Assembly (NCBI GenBank): GCA_019321725.1
Contig: CM033107.1
Coordinates: forward strand, 15,491,445 to 15,555,444
DNA: 64,000 nt
Source: Paulownia fortunei
Lineage: Eukaryota; Streptophyta; Magnoliopsida; Lamiales; Paulowniaceae
Direction of reading: 5' to 3'
The first letter of the stretch is position 1. Each line of letters begins with the position of its first letter. Shown one piece after another: positions 48,601 to 56,585 of the stretch. A program made the translations under genes and the position numbers. The notes under the pieces were generated by a model that ran no database searches, was not told the DNA's origin, and saw only the letters and a list, made by a program, of their open reading frames with translations.

Positions 48601-51600
48601 GTTTGCCATCAGATATTGACTTGCAAACCCAAAAGGTACAGTTAATATTGGTTGCTGTTTATACATTCTAGACATCAGGTGACTTATGGATGTTCACATT
48701 CTCAGGCATTTGTTGATGAGGTGATGGAACTTGTGGAGCTCATTCCTTTGAAAGGAGCTTTGGTAGGTCTACCAGGAGTTGATGGATTATCTACCGAGCA
48801 AAGAAAACGCCTTACTATTGCTGTTGAACTGGTAGCCAACCCTTCTATAGTATTTATGGATGAGCCCACATCAGGGTTGGATGCTAGAGCTGCAGCCATT
48901 GTCATGAGGACTGTGAGGAATATAGTAAATACTGGGAGAACAATAGTTTGTACGATTCATCAACCCAGCATTGACATCTTTGAATCCTTTGATGAGGTCC
49001 TACTTATCTTTCTTTCGAGATATCTGACTTAGTATCAGCTTTATTACTGGCCGATTATTAATGCTGTAGACTAATAATATATAGATATTTATCTGTGTGA
49101 TCTGGTTGAAAGATAACATGCCTGAGTCGTAGAATGGACTTTTTGACATCTTTTTCCAAGTATTTATTACTCCATCTATCCAAAATTATTGCTTCCTTCG
49201 CTAAACTGCAACACCTAAGTGTTTAATCTTTGAACTAGCTAATCAAATTAGTTTTTTTACCATTTTAATATTACTAAAATTCAAACCTTATTATATGCTA
49301 CGTTTTTCAGTTTTATGCAATTAGATTGAAAAAAAATGGAATAGAATATTATTTATTATTTCACTTAGAAAAATAGTCAAGTTTACTGATCACCTACACC
49401 AGTTAGCATGCAATTTTGGGATTGAGGGGATATTTATAAATTATAGGAGATTGGTTGGTTCTAGATAGTTTTTTTTTTTTTTTTTTTTTGGATCGCCCTA
49501 TTTAATTTCTTACTGATAATCTATTGATCTCACTTTATGCTGCAGCTTTTATTAATGAAACGGGGAGGGGAGCTCATTTATGCTGGTCCACTTGGTCCCA
49601 AGTCTAGCAAACTGATAGAGTATTTTGAGGTTTGACATTTGACATTTTGTTAGTTCAATCTGGTGTATGCTGTAATGAAGTTTTAGTAATGGCAAGTTAA
49701 TTGTTTTGTACACCTGCGGTTTAGGGGATTGATGGATTACCAAGGATCAAGCCTGGATATAATCCTGCTACATGGATGTTAGAGGTTACATCATCAGCAG
49801 AGGAAAACCGCCTGGGTGTTGATTTTGCTGAAGTTTACAGAAAATCTAACCTATTTCAGTATGTCCATACAGGATACAGTTTTTCTGAGCTTGCTTTTTC
49901 TTGTCTGAAATTGATATAATTCACAAATTATATGCGTCTTTGTCATTTTTCAGATTCAATAAAGAGTTGGTTGAGAGGTTAAGCAAACCAACTGTTGATT
50001 CAAAAGATCTTAATTTTCCTACAAAGTATTCGCGGTCGTATTTTGATCAATTTGTGGCTTGCCTCTGGAAGCAGCACCTATCTTACTGGCGAAACCCACA
50101 ATACACTGCAGTTCGCTTCTTCTACACAGTGATAATATCACTGATGCTGGGAACAATATGTTGGGAATTTGGTTCCAAAAGGTTTATGTTTGACACTTAT
50201 TTTGTTACATTATGTAGCTTTCTTTTTGTTTTCGAGCAGTTCTTAGTGTTTTTTACTTTTTGAAGTTCCACGAGTTATTGGTTGTTAAATTCAGTCACAT
50301 CAGCATTATTTGTCAGGTTTAAGAAATTAAAATAACTAAATCTTGTTATTGATGTTTGCCAGAAAGACTTAAACACTTTATTATACCCACCAAAATTGTT
50401 CTTTCCTTATAACATCGATTAATAATTAGAAGATGCCAGTCAATATTACATGGAGGACTTATGTTGAACTACTTGAACTACTGAAGCGGATTGCATATTG
50501 AGATGTGGCTTGCTTTAATTCCACAGTTGGGGTTTGAACTTTCTGACACCTGTTTACATTGTACTGGTGCTCGAACTAACGCTACTGGAAATTGTTCGGA
50601 CATGCAATAGATATAATCACAGTAATTGAAAACATATAATATTGTGACTCCAAGAGAAGGAAAACGCATTACAGCTGTAGTTCCAGAAGTTTAAGGAAGC
50701 CCATTAAGGATCTGATCCAAGATCTTTGAAGAAGTGCAATAACGAATGAACAGTCGTCATAAGAAAATAGCAATTTTGACTTTTTACATATGACCTCAAC
50801 TAACTTGAATAATTTGAATGCTATCTTTTATTTCTTCTCAGATGTTAAATTTTAGGATCTTACCATCATGATATCCATGCATAACAATGAATGAATCATA
50901 GACCTCTTGCATGGTATTTATGCAGGGTTACTTTTTATATGTGGAAAATTAACTGTAAAGTAGCTTCCTCGCTTGTTGCTTATATATTTCTACCATGTCT
51001 CACAGATTTTCCCAAGTTCATATGCTTTTTAATGTACTGTAGGGATACACAGCAGGACATTTTTAATGCTATGGGATCAATGTATGCAGCAGTGCTGTTC
51101 ATTGGAGTTACCAATGGCACTGCTGTTCAACCAGTTGTTTCTGTTGAAAGATTTGTTTCATATAGAGAGAGAGCAGCAGGAACATATTCAGCTTTGCCAT
51201 TTGCATTTGCTCAGGTGTTGCTTTCGCTACTTCTCACTTAATTTCACTCTGTTTAGTTTGCTGCCTTTCTCTCTGGTCCATAAAATGATGTCTTCTCTTG
51301 TGCAGGTTGCTATTGAGTTTCCTTATGTATTCACGCAGGCACTAATTTACTGCACAATATTTTACTCATTGGCCTCCTTTGAGTGGGCTGCTTCCAAATT
51401 TGTGTGGTACACGTTTTTTATGTACTTCACTATGTTGTATTTCACCTTTTATGGCATGATGACAACTGCTGTCACGCCCAACCACAATGTCGCTGCCATT
51501 ATTGCTGCCCCTTTCTACATGCTTTGGAATCTCTTCAGCGGATTCATGATACCCCACAAGGTAACGACGTAAAACTGTTTCCTCCTGATTTAGAGTACAT

Positions 51601-52052
51601 GTTAATGGTTCTGAAGTATCATCAAAATAAATAAATAAATAAAAAATAGTCACCTTTCCCAGTTCTAATAAATAAAAATGAAAGAGGGAGAAGGAGAAAG
51701 CATTTTTATAACGAGAAATCATGTTGCCATAAATCTATATTCTGAAACATGTATATTCTTTTCTTTTATATTGCTGCAGAGAATTCCAATATGGTGGAGA
51801 TGGTATTATTGGGCAAACCCTGTAGCTTGGAGTCTCTATGGCCTCGTTGCTTCTCAATTTGCTGACAGTGAAAAACTTGTGAAACTTTCGGATGGAGTGC
51901 AGGTGTTGTCAACGAGGCTATTAATTAAGAATGTTTTCGGATTCAGGCATGATTTCATTGGCATTGCAGGATTTATGGTGGTTGGATTTTGTATGTTATT
52001 TGCTGTGATTTTTGCTTTCGCAATAAAATCTTTTAACTTTCAGAGGAGATGA
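21662..52052 (+). CDS. ABCG32: ABCG32/PEC1-type full-size PDR transporter (24 exons, one frameshift)
   Basis: A plasma-membrane ABC transporter of the pleiotropic drug resistance type; the Arabidopsis ABCG32 (PEC1/PDR4) exports cutin precursors for the cuticle. The joined exons give 1420 aa (after adding one base in exon 13), the usual length for this protein, starting MWNSAENL and ending FNFQRR, both family hallmarks. NBD1: Walker [10 protein letters not shown] (168-176), signature ISGGQKKR (307-314), Walker B VLFMDEIS in exon 9. TMD1 lies in exons 10-14. NBD2: Walker [10 protein letters not shown] (863-871), signature LSTEQRKR and Walker [12 protein letters not shown] in exon 18. TMD2 lies in exons 21-24. 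All catalytic motifs are intact. Only the exon-13 indel, which would cause a stop at 47630-47632, speaks against function. Orthology is judged by close wording to ABCG32 along the whole length rather than by a tree. Confidence 0.93.
21937..23536 (+). other. ABCG32 intron 1, first part, unassigned
   Basis: AT-rich intron sequence before the copia element. The stretch about 22550-23230 has the look of decayed repeat sequence, but I cannot assign it to a family. No conserved coding motif was seen. Confidence 0.4.
23537..25019 (-). mobile_element. 3' LTR of intronic copia element C
   Basis: Runs from TGTAAGCAATTC at 23537 to TATACTAACA at 25019, TG...CA in either strand, 1483 bp. The first part (23537 to about 24013) is repeated at 33913-34440, which marks the pair as LTRs. 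It sits right after the end of the copia frame near 25080. Inside are a tandem copy of the AACTCGCCTACRARCCTCCC block (about 23627-23690) and several CCCACTAACATTTG units (about 23950-24015). Confidence 0.75.
23950..24015 (+). repeat. Short minisatellite with CCCACTAACATTTG units
   Basis: Four to five imperfect copies of a 9-14 bp motif follow each other within the LTR of copia element C. The other LTR (34308-34440) has the same motif, interrupted by an extra 80 bases or so, so the array has changed between the two copies. Confidence 0.65.
25983..27831 (-). mobile_element. Solo LTR with perfect target duplication CACAT, inserted in copia RT
   Basis: The 1849-bp insert starts TGTTCGTAAAAT and ends ACAACTTATCA, and is flanked by CACAT on both sides (25978-25982 and 27832-27836). 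It splits the RT domain of copia element C. On the - strand it begins TGATAAGTTG, similar to gypsy-type LTRs in other plants; strand choice rests on this. No internal domain remains, so it is a solo LTR formed by LTR-LTR recombination. Confidence 0.85.
27199..27212. repeat. Perfect 14-bp GC-rich palindrome in solo LTR
   Basis: GGCGCCTAGGCGCC reads the same on both strands. A close copy (CACCTAGGCGCC) follows about 42 bases later near 27241. It stands out in otherwise AT-rich sequence; it may be a protein-binding or hairpin-forming site of the LTR. Confidence 0.8.
29169..31456. mobile_element. Solo LTR with perfect target duplication ATAGA, inserted in copia integrase
   Basis: A 2288-bp insert bounded by TGTAACATCCC (29169) and GGGCATTACA (31456), with the 5-base duplication ATAGA at 29164-29168 and 31457-31461. 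The ends resemble gypsy LTRs (TGTAA...TTACA). It separates the two halves of the copia integrase. It has no coding remnant; small frames inside are random. Orientation is not certain. Confidence 0.88.
33096..33898 (-). other. 5' leader of copia element C
   Basis: About 800 bases lie between the gag start and the primer binding site, which is long for a copia leader. The sequence is A/T-rich and contains no conserved frame; the + strand frame at 33467-33736 is Phe/Asn-rich and unlike a real protein. Confidence 0.5.
33899..33911 (-). other. Primer binding site of copia element C (decayed iMet type)
   Basis: On the - strand TGATATCAAAGCC lies two bases after the LTR end. The copia consensus, complementary to initiator tRNA-Met, is TGGTATCAGAGCC; the two differences are both G to A, as expected from cytosine deamination on the other strand. 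Confidence 0.75.
33913..34440 (-). mobile_element. 5' LTR of copia element C, truncated
   Basis: It matches the left LTR from TGTAAGCAATTC at 33913 through the TTGGTGTAAGGTT block (about 34228) to CCCACTAATGCCCACTA at 34440, then stops matching. About 1 kb of the LTR (its 5' part, with the promoter) is missing. Compared with the left copy it has an extra 80 bases around 34330-34408. Without this part the element cannot be transcribed from its own promoter. Confidence 0.75.
34441..36675 (+). other. ABCG32 intron 1, unassigned stretch
   Basis: About 2.2 kb with no family assignment. The longest + strand frame (34754-35092, 112 codons) has no motif known to me, and I do not call it a gene. A short direct repeat (ATGGCTACAACTATTATCCCACT) occurs near 35725 and again near 35766. 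The base composition is less AT-rich here than in the flanks, consistent with old transposon sequence. Confidence 0.4.
36676..37043 (+). repeat. 184-bp tandem duplication in intron 1
   Basis: Two adjacent copies, about 36676-36859 and 36860-37043, share TTTCGATGTCAATAAAATTG, AAGGGTGATCTTTTAC and TTGACCACCGACCCTT blocks in the same order with a few substitutions and small indels. It is a head-to-tail duplication of unique intron sequence. Confidence 0.85.
37044..37956 (+). other. ABCG32 intron 1, last part
   Basis: AT-rich intron end leading to the exon 2 acceptor TTGCAG at 37951-37956. No element was recognised. A short G-rich tract lies near 37399-37432. Confidence 0.5.
38252..38333 (+). 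other. GC-AG intron (intron 3 of ABCG32)
   Basis: Exon 3 ends CCAGGAAG and is followed by GCATGT, not GT. The acceptor TTTAG at 38329-38333 leads into exon 4, and the join gives [12 protein letters not shown], the expected sequence. The donor has the strong exon match (AAG|GCA) typical of the minor GC-AG class. Confidence 0.85.
39780..40240 (-). pseudogene. LINE (L1-type) reverse transcriptase fragment in intron 6
   Basis: On the - strand, across frame breaks: [11 protein letters not shown] (about 40225), [12 protein letters not shown] (about 40140; family form KxDxSKAYDRV), [17 protein letters not shown] (about 39980; family form GxRQGDPLSP) and a final ILADDT (about 39840; the FADD catalytic box). 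Order and spacing are those of plant L1-type LINE RT. Neither the endonuclease part nor a poly-A tail could be placed; flanks 38900-39780 and 40240-41040 may belong to the same element. Confidence 0.75.
41311..41730 (+). repeat. Diverged tandem duplication of about 190-230 bp in intron 7
   Basis: The block CTTTACC-TATGGTAACT-CAGAA-CA-TAGG-TTTAGAAGCTT, then AACTAGGCTCATTAA, then GTGTCTAGT, appears at about 41317-41475 and again at about 41502-41712. Spacing differs because of an insertion of roughly 50 bases in the second copy. Confidence 0.7.
42641..42859. mobile_element. Stowaway-like MITE in intron 7
   Basis: About 220 bp with terminal inverted repeats CTCCCTCCATTCC at the left and GGGATGGAGGGA at the right, flanked by TA. 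This is the mark of Tc1/mariner-type Stowaway elements. No coding capacity. Confidence 0.75.
43980..44233 (+). mobile_element. SINE with 9-bp target duplication in intron 7
   Basis: A perfect pol III box B, GGTTCGAGTCC (44070-44080), lies in the first half, a plausible box A about 40 bases before it (TTGCTGAAGTAG, near 44027), and an A run at the end (about 44219-44231). The nine bases GTTTGCAAT flank it at 43971-43979 and 44234-44242. A tRNA-derived SINE is the best call. The stretch before box A is longer than usual, so the true 5' end is slightly uncertain. Confidence 0.65.
44518..46288 (+). other. ABCG32: ABCG32 exon map, exons 8-13
   Basis: Exons: 8 44518-44608; 9 44689-44990; 10 45060-45341; 11 45534-45850; 12 45930-46090; 13 46186-46288. 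Exon 8 holds the NBD1 signature, exon 9 Walker B and the linker, exons 10-13 most of TMD1 ([33 protein letters not shown]). Intron 7 (41133-44517, 3.4 kb) precedes exon 8. Intron 13 (46289-47601, 1.3 kb) contains no element that I recognise. Confidence 0.9.
46268..46276 (+). other. Frameshift in ABCG32 exon 13: one base missing in a G run
   Basis: The exon reads VNEFLG up to GGG 46271-46273 and then ILGIR, while family members read NEFLGHSWDK. Adding one G (GGGG) gives exactly HSWDK and puts exon 14 ([24 protein letters not shown]) back in frame. As given, translation would stop at TAG 47630-47632 within exon 14, removing the second half of the transporter. Confidence 0.88.
49170..49430. mobile_element. 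Stowaway-like MITE in intron 18
   Basis: About 260 bp between TA dinucleotides with imperfect inverted ends: CTCCATCTATCCAAAAT on the left and, reversed, TCCCCTCAATCCCAAAAT on the right. More diverged than the one in intron 7. Confidence 0.65.
49469..49489 (+). repeat. T run (21 bases) in intron 18
   Basis: An uninterrupted T homopolymer shortly before exon 19. It is not the branch/polypyrimidine tract itself, as 56 bases separate it from the acceptor. Its length is prone to sequencing error. Confidence 0.9.
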
Positions 52053-52306
52053 TTTGTATGAGGTTAATTAGGTCAACACATGGAAACTGTAAATTTTGTA
52101 ATCAGGATGGAGCTTTGTCATTCATTTGCATCTGCAATAAAATTAGATTGAATTTTCATATGCTTTTATCTTGTTGCAAAAAAATCCAACATTTCTTATT
52201 CCCTTCTGAAGTTGTAGCCAACATGCCTATCAGATTGGTGTAACACTCGAGTACACTCTTATTCAATCAGTATCTTGCTTATCATCCATCTTTCTTTCTT
52301 TTCCTT
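52053..52306 (+). promoter_or_regulatory. ABCG32 3' UTR and likely polyadenylation region
   Basis: An AATAAA hexamer at 52136-52141, about 85 bases after the stop codon, is a reasonable polyadenylation signal. The non-autonomous LTR element starts only 255 bases after the stop codon, so the natural transcript end is tightly bounded. Confidence 0.45.
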
Positions 52307-53114
52307 TGTAACTCAAATTTCGTGTTTGCAAAATAAAATTACAAATAAAAAAATTGTACAAATAAAATTTTATTGAATTGAAAGAATATATATGAATACA
52401 AACTCTCCTTGATCTTTTTGACTCTTCTCTTCAAAAGAAGGATTTAGGAATTTAATACTTCGGGAATTGGTGACTTGATTTTCTTCAAATTTGATTTGTC
52501 ATTCGATAATATTAATTTGAAGGTTTAGCACCTTAATATCGAATTAAACGTCATGATTTGATGAGCTCGACAACAAACAACTTGATATTCACCTTCAACA
52601 TCGGAAATCTCCTTGAATTTGTTGGATTTGCGTTAAAAGAATTTCCTAACTTCTTTCAATGTCTCCCTTGCTTGAATGTAGAATTGTTGTTGTTGTTTCT
52701 AACTCCTTGGAGATAATCCCTATTTATAATTGTAATATGAGCTCTTTTTGCCATAATTATTTGATAAAGTAGTACGATTTGATTGGCTTTTTATGATTTG
52801 ATTGACAGTTATTTTCTAATCGCAAAATGTGATTTGGACTACAAAAATATTGGCATTCACTTCCATACTTTTTAGATATGATTTGAATTGTCAAAATATT
52901 ACAATTTCATCCATGGTAATATTTAATTTGCTTATAAATTAAATATCTTAATTAATCTTAGAATTCAATGATACTTCAAAATAAACAAAAATATAAAATG
53001 ATAAATAAAATACATACACATATCAATGCATAATTAGCTACAAATTTTTCATGTCTACAAATGCCCCTCGAGACTTATTCATGTGCATTTATTTCAACAA
53101 ATGTGAAAAGTGAA

Positions 53115-53665
53115 TAAGTATTGAAATCATTCATCGCGAGGATCAAGTAACTACGATTTACTTAAAACATAGAGATAGTTTAAACTCATATCACGGAGTT
53201 CTTCATTTGAATTGATTTGAACTTATAGACAATTTATCCTCACATCAAGGAGTTTTTCTGTTGAATTGGTTTGGATTTGTAGTTAGTTTATCCTCATATC
53301 AATGAGTTTTTGACTTAATTTGAATTTATAGACAATTTATTCTCATATCAAAGAGTTCTTGACTTGAATTTATATAAAATTTGTAGATAGTTTATACTCG
53401 TATCAAACAGTCTCTATTTGAATTTGAAATTTGTTAGATAGTTTATACTTGTATCAAGAAGTATTCAATTCGAACGTGATTTCTAGATATTTTAAAGTCT
53501 TGTTAAGGAGCATTACAGACATTCTATACTCTTATCAAGGAGCACTTGAGAAGATTTTAATTTTAAAAAATTTAGATAGTTTATGCTCGTATCTAGGAGT
53601 ATTAAACAATATTTGATTTGAAATATTTGGATAGTTTATGCTATTGTCTAGGAGCATTAGAAAGT
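53115..53665 (+). repeat. Minisatellite 1: degenerate ATAGTTTATACTCATATCAAGGAG units
   Basis: About nine imperfect units of roughly 55-60 bp, each with a GATAGTTTATxCT core, a (TC)ATATCAAGGAGT-like block and a TTGAATTTG-like block, follow each other inside the non-autonomous LTR element. Unit length and wording drift along the array. Confidence 0.75.
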
Positions 53666-53699
53666 TAAAAATGATTCCACCTTTTTTTTTCATTTGTTG

Positions 53700-54225
53700 G
53701 GAATTAGCTTTTAACAACTTCAGTCCCATTTGAATGAAATTTGGGTGAAGATATGGAATACCATCTTCAATTGTCCCCTTGAAATGGAATTTGAGTTAAG
53801 ACATGAAATATTGTCTTCATTTGCCCACTTTGAATAGAATTTGAATAAAGACATAAAAGGTTGCCTTCATTTGCCCTCATTTGGATGAAATTTGACTGAA
53901 GATATGGAACATCGTCTTTGTTGTCCCATTTGAATGGAATTTTCAAGGAAGAAATGAAACACTGCCTTCATTGCCCCTTTTGAATGGAATTTTGAGCAAA
54001 GACATGGAACACCGTCTTCATTTACCCCATTTGAGTGGAATTTGAGTGATGGCATGGAACGTCACCTCCATTTGCCCTCTTTGAATGAAATTTGAGTGGT
54101 GGCATAGAAAACCGACTCTATTTACCCCTTTTAAATGGAATTTTGAGTGGTGACATTGAACACAGTCATTATTTGGATGGAATTTGACTGAAGATATGAG
54201 ACCGCCTCCATTTGCCATCTCATGC
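53700..54225 (+). repeat. Minisatellite 2: degenerate TGAATGGAATTTGAGTGAAGAC units
   Basis: About ten imperfect units of roughly 50-55 bp, with cores TTTGAATGGAATTTGAG, GACATGGAA and CCGTCTTCATTTGCCCC. It follows minisatellite 1 directly but is unrelated to it. On the - strand short frames repeat KFHSNG-like words, an effect of the repeat unit rather than a gene. Confidence 0.8.
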
Positions 54226-55160
54226 TTGTATTTTGATATTGGTGAAGTTGGAGTGATTGTCCTTCATTGTCCATTTGAACTTCGAACTTGATTTATAAGA
54301 GATGAGATGAGAGGTAAAGATCGTCCTACCGGGCTTGCCAGAAACTTATAACCCAAATTCGTGTCTGCAAAATAAAATTACAAATAAGAAGAATTATACA
54401 AATAAAATTTTATTGAATTAAAAGAATGTATGCAAATACAATATCTCCTTGATCCTCTTATTTTTCTTTTCAAAAATAAGAATTTTAAAATTTAATACTT
54501 TGAACGTAGAATAGATGACTTGATCTCCTCTAAATTTAATTTATCATTCGATAACGATAATTCGAGGGTTTAATACTTTAATCACAAATTAAACGCCATA
54601 ATTTGATGAGCTCGGCAATAAATGCTTTGATATTCACCTTGAACACTGTGGATTTCCTTGAATTTGATGGACTTGTGTTGAGAGAATTTCGGAACCTCCT
54701 CCAATGTCTCCCTTGCTTGAATGTAGACTTGTTGTTGTTGTTTCTAACTCCTTGGAGATGATCCCTATTTATATTTGTAGGATGTGAGCTCTTGCCATAA
54801 AATAGCACTATTTAATTGCTCTTGCATAATTTGATTGGTATTTATTTTCTTAATCACAAGATACGATTTGGATCACCAAAATATTAACATTCACTTTCAT
54901 AATCAAGATATGATTTGAATTGCTAAAATATCACAACTTCATCCATGGTAATATTTTACTTGCTTATTAATTGAATTCCTTATTTAATCTTGGAATTCAA
55001 TGATAATTCCAAAAATAAATAAAAAATATTAAATTGATAAATAAAAAATATTGCACATATCAATGCATAATTGACTACAATTTTTTCGTGTCTATACCCT
55101 TTTTTTTATGAGGTACGATAAGTATCATTAATTGAAAAAAGCCAAACCAGCTAGTACAAC

Positions 55161-56397
55161 TGTTGGATTTCTATATCCCGAGATGGGTAACGCAGTAGAA
55201 ATTTATCAAATTTTTTTTAACAAAACTCAATAAAATGTACATATCAAATATGCATCCTGGGAAGCAACATAAGTTTTTCGGTTGTGTTCAATTTACTTTT
55301 GTTAACAATTAAAAATAAGTTCGCGAATTATACCTGAATGCATTCTGACTGATATAGGGAGTGGAGGAATTCAAATTCCTAACAACCTGGTTGAAACTGG
55401 TTCGCAAGGTATCCAATTGTCTTGCCTCCAAGTATATCCACACGCCGGACAAGTCCACGAATGATTGATCCTTGCTAGTGAATCAATGTCCCTTATACTA
55501 GTCTACATTTTGAAGCGCAATTCAATTCCAAAAACAACTTTTGTTTAGAGAATTAAATTGAAATAAAATTGGAACATTTGATGGAGAGAATAAAATAAAA
55601 GAGAGAAAGTGAGGGGGGGGGGGGCAAATTTTTTAGCACTAATTAATTGTTATTTTCCGCTCCCTCAAGTGTATATCTATACATACCAAGTCTTCTTTTT
55701 CAAGCCTTTTAGTTGGACCATGGGCTTGGACTTTTAAATAATTACATGTTCAATTAATTGATCCCCATCAATTAATCAAACCCATATTAATTAATTGATC
55801 CAATCAAATAATTAATTGGTTCCAAGAGGCTACCCAATCAAGTTAGGCCAAATTACAATAATTTTTATTATTTTAATTGGTTAAATTAATTTAACTCATT
55901 AAATCAATTCAAAGCCTATTAATTAATTGATCTAATCAATTAATTAATTAAGTTTAATTAAATAATCATATTATTTTAATTGAATTAATTAATTAACTCT
56001 TTAAATTAATTCCAGCTCAAGTTAATTAATCTTCATTAATTAATTTAATCTAACACCTTGGATCATAGAATTAGATTAGATGTGGACTATCCCGTTTTGT
56101 GTGATCCCTTAGATTCATAACTAAGCTAGTAGTTAATTCAATTAATTAATTCACTTAGAGTTAACTCCTTAATTTCAAGAACTTTACAAGTCAAGAGAAA
56201 CACATAGCAATGCATCTTGACTACATATTCTTTCGTGAATAACAGGTGAATCTATCTCAGTTACAAATACCATGCAAATATGGTCCTTCCATAAAATAAT
56301 CTCTGATTAAGTCTAGGGCATGTATTATTAGTCGAAATCCTATCTTGACTTAATAACTATAATTTCATTTTAAGTCAAATTAATCTTTTGATGAATT
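55161..56397 (-). mobile_element. Copia LTR fragment, reverse orientation
   Basis: Begins TGTTGGATTTCTATATC at 55161, the reversed LTR end of the copia family seen at 18785-20854, and continues with the ATTAATTGATC-rich core. It ends within the LTR middle (TTGATGAATT) at about 56397, where a + strand LTR start takes over. The part of the LTR nearest its 5' end is absent. A 12-base G run sits at 55613-55624. Confidence 0.55.
55613..55624 (+). repeat. G homopolymer, 12 bases
   Basis: Uninterrupted G run inside the copia LTR fragment; error-prone in sequencing. Confidence 0.9.
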
Positions 56398-56585
56398 TGT
56401 TAGAGTAATGCCTGACCAGCCAATTAATGGCGAGCTTTTATACTCTTGTAAAAACAAGCTTATTTTATGATGTTTATTGAATAAAAGACATTTTTTTATC
56501 TTTAATTATCTTGTCAATTAGATGAAATCCCTAGATCATAAATAGTTACGGGGCATGGTTGTGCATATAATGGTTGAATAGTTGG
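56398..56585 (+). mobile_element. Copia LTR start fragment, forward orientation
   Basis: TGTTAGAGTAATG at 56398 matches the start TGTTAGAGTAG of the LTR at 18785, and the next 150 bases follow it loosely (CAATTAGAT, TAGTTACGGGGCATG against TAGCTATGGGGTATG). It is cut at 56585 by the Athila-family element. Confidence 0.55.

Larger units (their letters stand above)
47602..52052 (+). other. ABCG32: ABCG32 exon map, exons 14-24
   Basis: Exons: 14 47602-47761; 15 47860-47982; 16 48128-48219; 17 48303-48635; 18 48706-48996; 19 49546-49629; 20 49725-49858; 21 49954-50181; 22 51043-51214; 23 51306-51560; 24 51780-52052 (TGA 52050-52052). Exons 17-18 carry NBD2, 21-24 TMD2 with [18 protein letters not shown] and [14 protein letters not shown]. 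All junctions are GT-AG. Intron 21 (50182-51042) shows no element that I recognise; intron 18 holds a MITE and a T run. Confidence 0.9.
52307..55096 (-). mobile_element. Non-autonomous LTR retrotransposon (TRIM/LARD-like), about 2.8 kb
   Basis: Two direct repeats of about 750 bp (52307-53059 and 54347-55096) enclose 1287 bp with no coding sequence. On the - strand each LTR begins TGTAGACA (or TATAGACA) and ends GTTACA (or GTTATA). A purine tract CTCGAGGGGCATT lies right before the left LTR on that strand, and a TGGCAAGCCCGG stretch, a likely primer site, follows the right LTR. Flanks TCCTT (52302-52306) and CCCTT (55097-55101) are a target duplication with one change. Lack of gag and pol means it depends on another element's proteins. 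Confidence 0.8.

Noticed and set aside
21662..52052. Two separate ABC transporter genes or fragments
   Set aside because: All 24 exons join with correct phases into one 1420-residue protein, and the apparent break in exon 13 is a single missing base.
53867..54218. Short - strand frames with repeated KFHSNG-like words
   Set aside because: The repetition comes from the minisatellite unit; frames are broken and have no start or context of a gene.
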